52,692 nucleotides of DNA, from positions 1 to 52,692 of IMG/VR virus record IMGVR_UViG_3300028392_000084; one strand, written 5' to 3'. Each line of letters begins with the position of its first letter. Positions within the stretch are counted from its first letter, which is position 1. Positions 23,045 to 30,137 of the stretch are shown here, piece by piece. This DNA is from a virus. The notes below the pieces were generated by a model. That model was not told the DNA's origin, searched no databases, and saw only the letters and a program-made list of their open reading frames with translations. The translations under genes were made by a program, and so were the position numbers.

Positions 23045-23803
23045 TTAAACGCCTCTGGTTTCTTTATTTAAAAGATGAGTAAGCTTATCAGCGTACTTGT
23101 GGAGGTCATGATCTTCAATGGTCTTAAAAGGATGCTTATTAAACATTGAATAAACCAAAACTGAAAGACCTTCAACCCAACGATCCCAAGAGTTCATCTT
23201 GGAGATTTCACCGTGACTATCAATCCACTGAAGATCTCCAGCATGATTATAACCAAAGTTAGCTGGTGGAACATGTGGAACAATATCATTAAGATTTACA
23301 TAACGTAGATAAGGAACATTAATGGCATTTAAAAATGCTGTATTTCCAAGACGTGGTTGTCCAAAGGTGATAAGCTGCGCTACTTGCAACCCCTCTTTCT
23401 CTAAAAGATAGGTGGTGTAAAGAGCAAGAGCTCCACCAAGACTGTGGCCTGTAACATAAATGTCTTTTCCAGAATTCTTATTGCACCAATCTTTTACTCC
23501 TTTCCATAACTTAAGAGATTCATTTCTAAAACCCTGATGAACAATTCCATCGCCTTCCTTAACTTTAATCACGTCAAGATCTGCAAACACGTCACTAACT
23601 TCTTCTACCTGCGTGCCACGAAATGCGATCACCACTTCAGTGTCACTAGCGGCTAGTTGACAGTTAGCACCATCAACATTGAGTTCTTTATACTTATCAA
23701 ATCCTAAACTTTTGTAAACATCTTTTTGGCCATCGCTATAAGATGCTATAGAGATAATTGCAGCATCAACACTTTGACCTAACCGGGTTTTTCCTTTAAA
23801 CAT
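23045..23803 (-). CDS. Class 3 lipase-like alpha/beta hydrolase
   Basis: This 252-residue protein belongs to the Lipase_3 type. It has the FRGTQ oxyanion segment (61-65), nucleophile S121 in GHSLGG (119-124), Asp173 in LNDIVPHVPP and His235 in DHDLHKYAD, a complete Ser-Asp-His triad with the family's FGQPRLGN strand. No signal peptide is visible, so it would act in the cytoplasm, be released at lysis, or be carried in the virion. It probably hydrolyses an acylglycerol or phospholipid. The ATG at 23803 is chosen because GGAGG lies 7 nt upstream; the longer start at 23842 has none. A TACTAAATA motif stands just before it on the same strand. Confidence 0.87.
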   Translation of the reverse strand: MFKGKTRLGQSVDAAIISIASYSDGQKDVYKSLGFDKYKELNVDGANCQLAASDTEVVIAFRGTQVEEVSDVFADLDVIKVKEGDGIVHQGFRNESLKLWKGVKDWCNKNSGKDIYVTGHSLGGALALYTTYLLEKEGLQVAQLITFGQPRLGNTAFLNAINVPYLRYVNLNDIVPHVPPANFGYNHAGDLQWIDSHGEISKMNSWDRWVEGLSVLVYSMFNKHPFKTIEDHDLHKYADKLTHLLNKETRGV

Positions 23804-23819
23804 GAATAGCCTCCATTCA

Positions 23820-23828
23820 TATTTAGTA
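23820..23828 (-). promoter_or_regulatory. Late-promoter-like motif for the lipase
   Basis: TACTAAATA on the minus strand, 16 nt before the lipase ATG and overlapping its longer alternative reading frame. Confidence 0.45.
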
Positions 23829-23925
23829 GCTAAGCCAGTCATCTGTCTCTACTAACTAAAAGGAAGATCTCGGTATTAAGATCTCAAAAAAAGAGGAACC
23901 TTTTTAAGGTAAATAGGAGATGTTT

Positions 23926-24648
23926 ATGGTTAAGAATAAGAAGGGTGGCAATAACCGCGTGGTTATTTCACCTCTAGGTCAGGGAGACTCATTTGTTCTT
24001 CCTAATGGTTGGTCAATCACTAAAGTGTATGCTGAATCAAACAGTTATTTAGGCCATACAGTACGTGTTGCTATTGGAACCAATGCACCCATTGAGGCTG
24101 TTGGTAGAACATCCATCTGGTGGAGAGCCAATGATAATGACAATATGTATTTTGGTGGAGTAGCTCTTGCTGACTATGATGTATATGTTACCAATCTAGA
24201 TTACGGCAGAGCAGTAGCTCATAAGGTTTATGATCTTTTTGGACCAGAAGGCGATGCACAAGCACGATTTGAACTTCTTCAAAATGGTTGGGAAGTTACC
24301 GGTATTACTGATATTTACAGTCATGCAGCGTCCATTCATTGGAAGGGATCACCTCGCAAGTATGATGATACTCCTGGCTTTGATACTGATGACAATGTTG
24401 GCTTGGGATGGAGTGAGACCTCAGAAGTAGAAGGTGACTATTCAGATAACGTACTTTATCGCTATTCCTACAGTGCTGGCTATGTTGGTGAAGCCGAAGA
24501 TATGACCGCCGACCACCTAGACTCTTGGGGAAGCAACCTTGGTGCTTATGACGAGTATACCACTGATGGTAGAATGTGCTATGTATCTTCTGATCTACTT
24601 GGTGTTGGTAGAATGGCATTGTATGTTGAAATTCAGAAGATGAACTAA
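23926..24648 (+). CDS. Beta-rich virion protein, paralogue of the 6403 gene
   Basis: This 240-residue protein is rich in D, Y, G and V. It shares its N-terminus (MVKNKKGGNNRVVI), the GDSF turn, the FGP.G segment, the WKGSP element and the SDLLGVG...YVEIQKMN C-terminus with the product of 6403-7095, but has a more acidic, tyrosine-rich middle. The start is set at ATG 23926: AGGAG (23915-23919) is 6 nt upstream and the paralogue begins at the same residue, whereas the ATG at 23920 touches the ribosome site. It probably forms a surface or decoration protein. A TACTAACTA motif lies at 23850-23858. Confidence 0.77.
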   Translation: MVKNKKGGNNRVVISPLGQGDSFVLPNGWSITKVYAESNSYLGHTVRVAIGTNAPIEAVGRTSIWWRANDNDNMYFGGVALADYDVYVTNLDYGRAVAHKVYDLFGPEGDAQARFELLQNGWEVTGITDIYSHAASIHWKGSPRKYDDTPGFDTDDNVGLGWSETSEVEGDYSDNVLYRYSYSAGYVGEAEDMTADHLDSWGSNLGAYDEYTTDGRMCYVSSDLLGVGRMALYVEIQKMN

Positions 24649-24669
24649 GGATAAAGGAGAAAAAACATT

Positions 24670-24855
24670 ATGGCAGTAACATTTGAAGACGCAGTTGATA
24701 AGGATCCTGCAGTAACAGGCTGGGTAAATCCCAAGGCCGCGGTTAAGAAGGCAGTAAAAGATCCCGCTTTTGTAGAAGTAAAAAGCCTGGATGAAATGCT
24801 TGCAAAAGTAGCCGCTGACAGAGCCGCTGCTGAAGCAGCCGCAGCCAAGAAATAA
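24670..24855 (+). CDS. Small Ala/Lys-rich protein
   Basis: This 61-residue protein has an acidic N-terminus (FEDAVDKDPAV), a middle WVNPKAAVKKAVKDPAFVEV and a terminal alanine-rich helix. AAGGAG is 10-11 nt before the ATG. It is cotranscribed with the decoration-like gene upstream (21-nt gap) and both end at a strong terminator, so it may be a small virion partner of that protein. No family recognised. Confidence 0.65.
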   Translation: MAVTFEDAVDKDPAVTGWVNPKAAVKKAVKDPAFVEVKSLDEMLAKVAADRAAAEAAAAKK

Positions 24856-24872
24856 TATCTTGGCTTAAAGCC

Positions 24873-24899
24873 AAAAAGGAGCCGTAAGGCTCCTTTTTT
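24873..24899. terminator. Bidirectional terminator between convergent genes
   Basis: GGAGCC (24878-24883) and GGCTCC (24888-24893) around GTAA, A5 before and T6 after, ending at the stop of the convergent small gene. Confidence 0.87.
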
Positions 24900-25125
24900 A
24901 TTGTACAATTTTTTCTTTAAGAAATTGTCGATAAGCCTTATTCATAAAGGGCTTAAGATCTTCTTCATACTTTTCTTGAATGCCAGCAAGCGCTGCTCGT
25001 TCTTCATCTGATAAGTAATTCATAGCAACGCCATTAAGATGCTTATCTGTTTCATTAAGCACCATAAGTGAATAGCTTTTCTTTTCACCCATAGCCTTAA
25101 GATATGTAAAATCTTTGGTTTTCAT
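24898..25125 (-). CDS. Small hypothetical protein (75 aa)
   Basis: The protein is helical and charged, with SYSLMVLNETDKHLNGVAMNYLSDEERAAL in the middle and a basic C-terminus. GAGG lies before the ATG. It is second in a short minus-strand unit begun by the TTTACA promoter at 25376-25348. The promoter class suggests expression before the late genes. Function is not recognised. Confidence 0.65.
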   Translation of the reverse strand: MKTKDFTYLKAMGEKKSYSLMVLNETDKHLNGVAMNYLSDEERAALAGIQEKYEEDLKPFMNKAYRQFLKEKIVQ

Positions 25126-25152
25126 ATTTCTACCTCTATGGTAGAATATAAC

Positions 25153-25341
25153 CTACTTCTTCTTGGGTTGTTGAATTTCTATAACAGAACCTTTCTTTAT
25201 TAAAAGATTGCCATTAATAACAACATTATCCTTTATCTGCTCTTTTCTCTCAGCCACATATAAGGGGTGCTGAGGAGCGTCTTCTAGATCTAATAGCCCT
25301 AAAATTCCATCTCGTGTCATAGCCATAACTTTATTCTCCAT
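25153..25341 (-). CDS. Small hypothetical protein (62 aa), leaderless
   Basis: The protein has a helical N-terminus (DGILGLLDLEDAPQHPLY) and a beta-like C-terminus (VVINGNLLIKKGSVIEI) ending in a basic tail. The ATG lies 6 nt after a TATTTT -10 hexamer and no Shine-Dalgarno is present. First gene of a two-gene minus-strand unit. No family recognised. Confidence 0.6.
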   Translation of the reverse strand: MENKVMAMTRDGILGLLDLEDAPQHPLYVAERKEQIKDNVVINGNLLIKKGSVIEIQQPKKK

Positions 25342-25347
25342 GTATCT

Positions 25348-25376
25348 AAAATAACCAGCTATTGTGGCTTTGTAAA
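25348..25376 (-). promoter_or_regulatory. Sigma70-like promoter on the minus strand, leaderless type
   Basis: Read on the minus strand: TTTACA (25376-25371), 17-nt spacer, TATTTT (25353-25348), then 6 nt to the ATG at 25341. Same class as the promoters at 797, 11495, 11961 and 31292. Confidence 0.65.
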
Positions 25377-25413
25377 AAAATAATTTAGATAACTATTGTA
25401 GTTAGTTACCGGT

Positions 25414-25422
25414 TACTAATTA
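25414..25422 (+). promoter_or_regulatory. Late-promoter-like motif abutting a start codon
   Basis: TACTAATTA; TACTAA ends 6 nt before the ATG at 25426, no Shine-Dalgarno. Heads the 25.4-29 kb operon. Confidence 0.5.
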
Positions 25423-25425
25423 CTT

Positions 25426-25950
25426 ATGCCAAGAAACATTCAATCCAGATTAGGCTCAAAATTAGATAGACTCAAAAGAAAACTGATTGATAACTCAATT
25501 TCATTGGCTGGTAATACTCTTGATTTTATGCGAATATCGGCCAAATACACAAAACAGGGAGACCTGGAATCAAGAACCATTGATGATATAGGTCTTATTG
25601 AAGTGGTTATGCCACCAATGATTGATATTCCCATGCGTAGAGTTATTAATACAGAAGGAACTCTAAGCCTTGATTCTCTTGATCCTTTTAACATGTTTCC
25701 TTTTGAGTGTTATACTCTTAATAAATATAATATTGATAAGGACGATCTGCTGATTCGTGTACTAAAAGATCCTGAAGTAGACAGACCGTATGTAATGATT
25801 CTTCAAGTTCTTGAAACATTTATAACCATAGGCACAAATTATGCGCTTTGGAGAAAGTTTAATTGCGCATACTACAACAATACTCTTCCTCAAGAGATCT
25901 TGGAATTGGTGTCAGACGCTCAATTACGAAGGACGGAACTTGGATGGTAA
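25426..25950 (+). CDS. Hypothetical structural-operon protein (174 aa)
   Basis: The N-terminus is basic (RLGSKLDRLKRKL); the rest is mixed alpha/beta with DPFNMFPFECYTL in the middle. No domain recognised. It is the first gene of a compact operon of seven or eight proteins in which starts overlap stops, which is typical of neck, tail-completion or baseplate genes of myoviruses. This is position-based inference only. It appears leaderless. Its stop overlaps the next start (ATGGTAA). Confidence 0.65.
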   Translation: MPRNIQSRLGSKLDRLKRKLIDNSISLAGNTLDFMRISAKYTKQGDLESRTIDDIGLIEVVMPPMIDIPMRRVINTEGTLSLDSLDPFNMFPFECYTLNKYNIDKDDLLIRVLKDPEVDRPYVMILQVLETFITIGTNYALWRKFNCAYYNNTLPQEILELVSDAQLRRTELGW

Positions 25951-26855
25951 AGCTAAATGAATTTGTTGCTCATGTTCCTGGTCACAAGAATTCAGCGGGC
26001 GAATCTGCTCCTTGGGTGGTCAAATCGCATGAAACAGGCAAGATAATCTCAAGTCATACCTCAAAAGCCGCTGCAGAAGCTCATTTAACTCAGATGCGTT
26101 ACTATGGAAGCAAGAAAGAGAATAAAATAAAAGAACTTGTTGGGTCTACTGAATTTAATCCGGATTTTGTTAAAGATCTAGATCCTGAAATAACATTTGA
26201 CAATCTTGATGAACTTTTAATTCCAGGAAAAACCAATGTACGCTTATTAAAAAATATACTGGTGCATTTACCTGAAGATGATCCTTTAGGTATTGACTAT
26301 CAGGTGGATTTTCATGTTGATATTGATCAGGATCCTGACATAGCCATACTAGAAATAATTTTTTACGCTATCAGTAGAAGATCAGGAAGTCCCTATACTC
26401 AAGTGTTACCAGATTATGTAACAAATAGCAAAGATGAAAGCATTAAAAAACTTAGAACCAAAAGAATGTTTCAAATTTTTTCTTATGTTTTCAATGAAGC
26501 GCATAACATAGTAAATAAGTATTCAAAAATAAGAATGGTTTCTTTCTCTGCAAAATCATCAGAGGGTTATAGATCTTCTATTTATCAAAGATTTGCCAAA
26601 TCTTTTGGTGGTGAAGTAAAAACTCGCCTTGAAGGCGGATTTGTTGAGTTTGAAATCTATCTTCCCGAACCTGAAAAAAAGGACATAAAAAGCTTTTTGG
26701 AGTTCTATTTTAAAGAGGATGGTGAAGGCGGAATTGGTGGTGGAGCAATAAATGCGTCCACTGGTGGAATTGGATCAGCTCAAGCAGAAGCTCCAGAGAA
26801 TGCACTTAAAACGGTTACTTTAAATAGGAAAAATAAAAATGAAACTGAGTTATAG
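25944..26855 (+). CDS. Hypothetical two-part protein (303 aa)
   Basis: The N-terminal 55 residues have SAPWVVKSHETGKIISSHTSK with AAAEAHLTQMRYYGS, a short module I have seen in other phage virion-type proteins. The remainder includes DYQVDFHVDIDQDPDIAILEI and a segment VSFSAKSSEGYRSSIYQRFAKSF that loosely resembles a small acyltransferase-like or nucleotide-binding motif. It ends in a Gly/Ala-rich tail. The ATG at 25944 is chosen since it overlaps the preceding stop; the longer reading from TTG 25863 lies inside the previous gene. Function is not known. Confidence 0.6.
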   Translation: MVKLNEFVAHVPGHKNSAGESAPWVVKSHETGKIISSHTSKAAAEAHLTQMRYYGSKKENKIKELVGSTEFNPDFVKDLDPEITFDNLDELLIPGKTNVRLLKNILVHLPEDDPLGIDYQVDFHVDIDQDPDIAILEIIFYAISRRSGSPYTQVLPDYVTNSKDESIKKLRTKRMFQIFSYVFNEAHNIVNKYSKIRMVSFSAKSSEGYRSSIYQRFAKSFGGEVKTRLEGGFVEFEIYLPEPEKKDIKSFLEFYFKEDGEGGIGGGAINASTGGIGSAQAEAPENALKTVTLNRKNKNETEL

Positions 26856-27267
26856 ATATAAAGAATACGCTACCAATGATGAGATTAATTATAATGGAAA
26901 TACTGTTACGGTGGGAGAAGATGACATATACGTGGATTTTATAATATCAAACTTTAATCAATTTTATTCAAAAGTCTTAGACTACTTTGGTGTTAAACTA
27001 TCAGGAAAACTTGAAGAAAGATATATTATCCCAACAGATGATATTTTATCTTACGTAAAACACATATTTGTGTTTGATAAAAAATATCTTAAAGACCCAA
27101 ATAGTCCAATACAATTTAAAAATAGGTCTATTTCAATATATCGTTCACAATTCAATGTGTATGAGGATATTTTGTATTTTACTAGAGATATAAATTTTAA
27201 CAATATAAAAAAAGATAACCCATTATGGAGCGATATTAGAGCATTCTTTAAAATTCTTGAAGATTAA
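26839..27267 (+). CDS. Hypothetical protein (142 aa)
   Basis: This is a beta-rich protein with many Y, F, I and N (for example YVDFIISNFNQFYSKVLDYFGV). AGGA lies upstream and the gene overlaps the end of the previous one by 17 nt. No domain recognised. Its place in the operon suggests a tail or neck component. Confidence 0.6.
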   Translation: MKLSYRYKEYATNDEINYNGNTVTVGEDDIYVDFIISNFNQFYSKVLDYFGVKLSGKLEERYIIPTDDILSYVKHIFVFDKKYLKDPNSPIQFKNRSISIYRSQFNVYEDILYFTRDINFNNIKKDNPLWSDIRAFFKILED

Positions 27268-27305
27268 TTTATTCTACCGGTTATATCTTCTTTAAAGGAA
27301 TTTTA

Positions 27306-27833
27306 ATGAGAACAAGAGGCGGAATAGCAGATCAAAGTGAATATGATATTCAAGACCGCGAAGCAGCTTTCTTAGAGTATGTTCAACAAAAACTAGCTGA
27401 AATTCGTAAATATTCGCAGCTAGGAAAAGACGGAATGCTTACCTTCTTTGATCTGAATCGAGCTCTTATGGAATACCAGAACACCAATCTTACTCTTATT
27501 GCCATGCATTCTATTGCACGTAATGAGTTTAAACGCTCTGAAGAAGAGTATGAAGACTGGTACGCAGATAAGTATATTCAGGTTAGAGAAATAGAAAATC
27601 CTAAATCAGTGTCACCGGGAAAATGGGCTTCACAAAAAGAAATAGAATATATTGTGCGTACCAAATTTTCTGAGGAATTTAAACAAAAAAAGCATGAGCT
27701 CAATATGAAAGAAGCTCAGATTTCCTTCTTAAGACGATTAACTGAATCATGGGGACAACAGAATTTTATACTAAGCAATCTTTCAAAAAATTTGCAATCA
27801 GAAGTTGCAGGTTTGGGAATATCCAAGGACTGA
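27306..27833 (+). CDS. Helical hypothetical protein (175 aa)
   Basis: This is an almost fully alpha-helical, charged protein: an acidic N-terminus (EYDIQDREAAFLEYVQQKLAEIRKY), a central EEEYEDWYADKY segment and a C-terminal helix AQISFLRRLTESW. AAAGGA precedes the ATG. No domain recognised; a structural or chaperone role is possible. Confidence 0.65.
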   Translation: MRTRGGIADQSEYDIQDREAAFLEYVQQKLAEIRKYSQLGKDGMLTFFDLNRALMEYQNTNLTLIAMHSIARNEFKRSEEEYEDWYADKYIQVREIENPKSVSPGKWASQKEIEYIVRTKFSEEFKQKKHELNMKEAQISFLRRLTESWGQQNFILSNLSKNLQSEVAGLGISKD

Positions 27834-27835
27834 TA

Positions 27836-28222
27836 ATGACATCTACTATTCAAAATTTATTTTTTAATTATATATCATTCTCTATGAAACAAGATAAAAT
27901 TTCTAAATTAAAAGTTCAAAATAATGTAAAGTTAGACTCTAAACAGCTTCTTAAATTTGAAAATACTCTTTTTCTTCCCTCTAAAATAGAAAAAAATATT
28001 ATTTTTTTTGAAAACAAAAAGTTAGATATTAAAAAAGGATCTAAATCAGAATCTTATACTATAAGCATAAAAATAGAATTTAATAAAGACAATCCTTGGT
28101 TATCCAGTGTTAGTGATATTAAAGATAATAGTAAAGTTATACCTGATAGAGGTGAAATAGCTTTTCTATACACATTTATAGTTGCAAAATTTTACAATAA
28201 AATTATACTAAATAAGATATGA
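27836..28222 (+). CDS. Hypothetical protein (128 aa), Lys/Ile-rich
   Basis: The product is strongly K/I/N/F-rich, with PDRGEIAFLYTFIVAKF near the C-terminus. The start at 27836 is 2 nt after the previous stop with AAGGA upstream; the longer frame from 27749 would run inside the previous gene. The high A+T makes the composition stand out from neighbours. Function unknown. Confidence 0.55.
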   Translation: MTSTIQNLFFNYISFSMKQDKISKLKVQNNVKLDSKQLLKFENTLFLPSKIEKNIIFFENKKLDIKKGSKSESYTISIKIEFNKDNPWLSSVSDIKDNSKVIPDRGEIAFLYTFIVAKFYNKIILNKI

Positions 28223-28632
28223 GTGATACTTTGTCTACAATATTTATTGACTCAAAAAAAGCGGCTAAAATCGCAAACTTTGACGTCTTTGGAATACTAG
28301 ATTTACTTGAAGTATCTTATCAAGATGATAGCAATGTCTCATTAAAGATAAAATCTCTATTATGCATGAAAGAAGAATGGTCTCCTTGCATAAATTATAG
28401 TGATAAGATTCAAATGACCGAAGATGAAATGATACGCTATCTTAAAAATGATCGCCACGTAAGTGGAATTATTTGGATTCCTATTAAAAATACCTATAAT
28501 GAAGTATTAAGTCTTCTTAATAGTAAAAAAATACGCAGTATTGTCATCAATGAAGAACTAAGTCAACAAGTGCACTCTGCTGACATTAAGAATGTAAACT
28601 CTATTTTACAAGAACTAGGAAAATCCATATGA
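28219..28632 (+). CDS. Hypothetical protein (137 aa)
   Basis: This alpha/beta protein (FDVFGILDLLEVSYQDD, SGIIWIPIKNTYNEVLSLL) has its ATG overlapping the previous stop as ATGA and its own stop overlapping the next start in the same way, so translation is coupled across three genes. No family recognised. Confidence 0.62.
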   Translation: MSDTLSTIFIDSKKAAKIANFDVFGILDLLEVSYQDDSNVSLKIKSLLCMKEEWSPCINYSDKIQMTEDEMIRYLKNDRHVSGIIWIPIKNTYNEVLSLLNSKKIRSIVINEELSQQVHSADIKNVNSILQELGKSI

Positions 28633-28988
28633 GTATAAAACAGGTTGTCAATAGAATTGATCAAGATGTAGCTTATGCCTTTAAAAAAATAAATGAAATG
28701 GATTATAAGAAAATTCTTAAAAGTGGCATTCTTTTAGAAGATCTAGAAGATAAAGAATTAGGAACCCGAGCTTATTCTTTAAGAGATAAAGAAAGAGCTA
28801 TATATATGTTAAATCAAATGAAAATTTGGATGAGCTTGGTTAAAAAGTATCCATCACTGGATAATGATCAGTCAGAGTTTATAAAGTTTGCCTCCTGGTA
28901 CCCAGAATTCATTAATTCATTGGATAGATATCCTAATGAGAATGAAGGAGAAAACTGGTATCTGTCTAGTAAAGATAAACAATACTAA
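28629..28988 (+). CDS. Hypothetical helical protein (119 aa)
   Basis: Charged and helical, with RIDQDVAYAFKKINEMDYKKIL and IYMLNQMKIWMSLVKKYPSLDN. Coupled by ATGA overlap to the upstream gene. No family recognised. Small helical proteins at this place in T4-like genomes can be baseplate wedge or neck parts; that is positional inference. Confidence 0.62.
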   Translation: MSIKQVVNRIDQDVAYAFKKINEMDYKKILKSGILLEDLEDKELGTRAYSLRDKERAIYMLNQMKIWMSLVKKYPSLDNDQSEFIKFASWYPEFINSLDRYPNENEGENWYLSSKDKQY

Positions 28989-29015
28989 TAAGAGTATATT
29001 AAAGGAGATTATTAT

Positions 29016-29294
29016 ATGAGTCCAGATTCTTATATTTCTAGTATTTGCCTATTTGGTGGAGGAATGTGGCGAGGTGGACCACGAGGCTGGATGGCTTGTG
29101 AAGGTCAATCCATGACCATCAAAGATCATGCTGCTCTTTATTCTATTATTGGCACCATGTATGGTGGAGATGGAACCGCCACTTTCAAACTTCCAGATCT
29201 GCGTGCAAAGGATGAGCATGGAACTCCTCAACCATGGGGACCGCATCCTGTTCAAATGATCTGCATTGAAGGAACATATCCAAGCTTCCCTTGA
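29016..29294 (+). CDS. Mini tail-collar domain protein (92 aa)
   Basis: The product is a single phage tail collar fold: GGGMWRGGPRGWMACEGQSM, then ALYSIIGTMYGGDGTATFKLPDLRA, matching the collar pattern 'P.GW..C.G....I.....L....G..YGGDG..TF.LPDLRGR'. Normal collar proteins carry further domains; this one stops shortly after LPDLR. It may be a stand-alone fibre tip, a truncated fibre, or a donor module for the long fibres of this phage. AAGGAG precedes the ATG. Confidence 0.82.
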   Translation: MSPDSYISSICLFGGGMWRGGPRGWMACEGQSMTIKDHAALYSIIGTMYGGDGTATFKLPDLRAKDEHGTPQPWGPHPVQMICIEGTYPSFP

Positions 29295-29309
29295 TGTTTC
29301 TGTAAAAAA

Positions 29310-29335
29310 CTCTTAGGGGTTTGCATCCCTAAGAG
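29310..29335 (+). terminator. Hairpin after the collar gene, T-tract absent
   Basis: CTCTTAGGG (29310-29318) and CCCTAAGAG (29327-29335) form a perfect 9-bp stem. There is no T run, so it may be a processing or stability element rather than a terminator. Confidence 0.55.
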
Positions 29336-29365
29336 TACTAAATAATTGTTGGGTAGCGGCCGCTA
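29336..29365 (+). promoter_or_regulatory. Late-promoter-like motif and palindromic leader of the Hsp20 gene
   Basis: TACTAAATA (29336-29344) is followed by the perfect 12-bp palindrome TAGCGGCCGCTA (29354-29365), an unusually GC-rich patch here, flanked by GTTG/CAAC. A long structured leader then runs to TTGGAGG before the ATG at 29427. Confidence 0.5.
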
Positions 29366-29426
29366 GCAACAAAAACACAAGCTGCTTCGTATGAAGGGCT
29401 AAACTAAAACTTTTGGAGGTTCTATT

Positions 29427-30044
29427 ATGAACGCCAGATTTGCTTCACTCTCTAATTGGGCTGATGAACTATTTGATTTATTTGAAGTTGCATCAAAGCC
29501 TATTACTTCTTACCATGTTTCTACTCTTCCCGCAGCTACAGTGAATACTTCATATACCACAACCACTAACTGGGGTGGGGTTGTTGGAGGAACTTCAGTT
29601 AATATGGGTGGATATGCATACAATTCACCAACAGTTGAATGGTACACTCCTGTCACAAACTATATTACAAGTCACGGTACTCCATGGGACAAAGTAAATG
29701 GCTTTCCTCCTTGCAAAATTGAGATACAAAAAGACACCAAGTCTTTACGCTTTACTTTTGCTCTGGCTGGGATTCAAAAAGATCTTGTAGATCTTGAATT
29801 TGATGAAGATCTTATGGTTCTTTCTATCAAGAAAGCTGAGAAAAAAGAGGACAAGAAAGATAGTAAGTGGGCAACTTTACGTAATACCATAAAAGAAAAC
29901 GTGAGTGGAGAGTATAAGTATGAGATTCCACAAACACGTTTTAGTGTTGCTGATGCAGAAGCTCATTGGGAAGGCGATCTCTTGGTAGCAGAAATTCCTA
30001 TGAAGGATGAAAAAGTACCAGTAAGGGTCAAGATTTCTAAATAA
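29427..30044 (+). CDS. Small heat-shock protein (Hsp20/alpha-crystallin)
   Basis: This 205-residue protein has an N-terminal aromatic/Thr-rich arm (1-85), an alpha-crystallin domain (about 90-200) with LRFTFALAGIQKDLVDLEFDEDLMVLSIKKAE as strands 2-5 and a terminal AEIPMK..KVPVRVKISK. The VPVRV element corresponds to the usual I-x-I/V C-terminal anchor region. Hsp20 is a typical auxiliary gene of T4-like marine cyanophages, where it is thought to hold unfolded proteins during virion production. It has its own promoter-like motif and terminator. Confidence 0.88.
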   Translation: MNARFASLSNWADELFDLFEVASKPITSYHVSTLPAATVNTSYTTTTNWGGVVGGTSVNMGGYAYNSPTVEWYTPVTNYITSHGTPWDKVNGFPPCKIEIQKDTKSLRFTFALAGIQKDLVDLEFDEDLMVLSIKKAEKKEDKKDSKWATLRNTIKENVSGEYKYEIPQTRFSVADAEAHWEGDLLVAEIPMKDEKVPVRVKISK

Positions 30045-30051
30045 TCATTAA

Positions 30052-30086
30052 GGGCAATAAACAACACTAGCTTATTGCCCTTTTTT
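30052..30086 (+). terminator. Rho-independent terminator after Hsp20
   Basis: GGGCAATAA (30052-30060) and TTATTGCCC (30072-30080) pair, followed by six T. Confidence 0.88.
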
Positions 30087-30108
30087 CTAAAAAAAATAAA
30101 ATCAGTGT

Positions 30109-30114
30109 TATATT
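30109..30114 (+). promoter_or_regulatory. TATATT -10 element of the BMP lipoprotein gene
   Basis: TATATT with GT before it, as in the other promoters of this class; the -35 region is A-rich and poor. A CAGGAGG ribosome site follows. Confidence 0.45.
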
Positions 30115-30137
30115 CTCACTATCCTCAGGAGGGATTA

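Noticed and set aside
7112-24899. Repeated GGAGCC-N4-GGCTCC elements as a mobile repeat family
   Set aside because: All lie after genes and end in T6, so they are terminators sharing a design.
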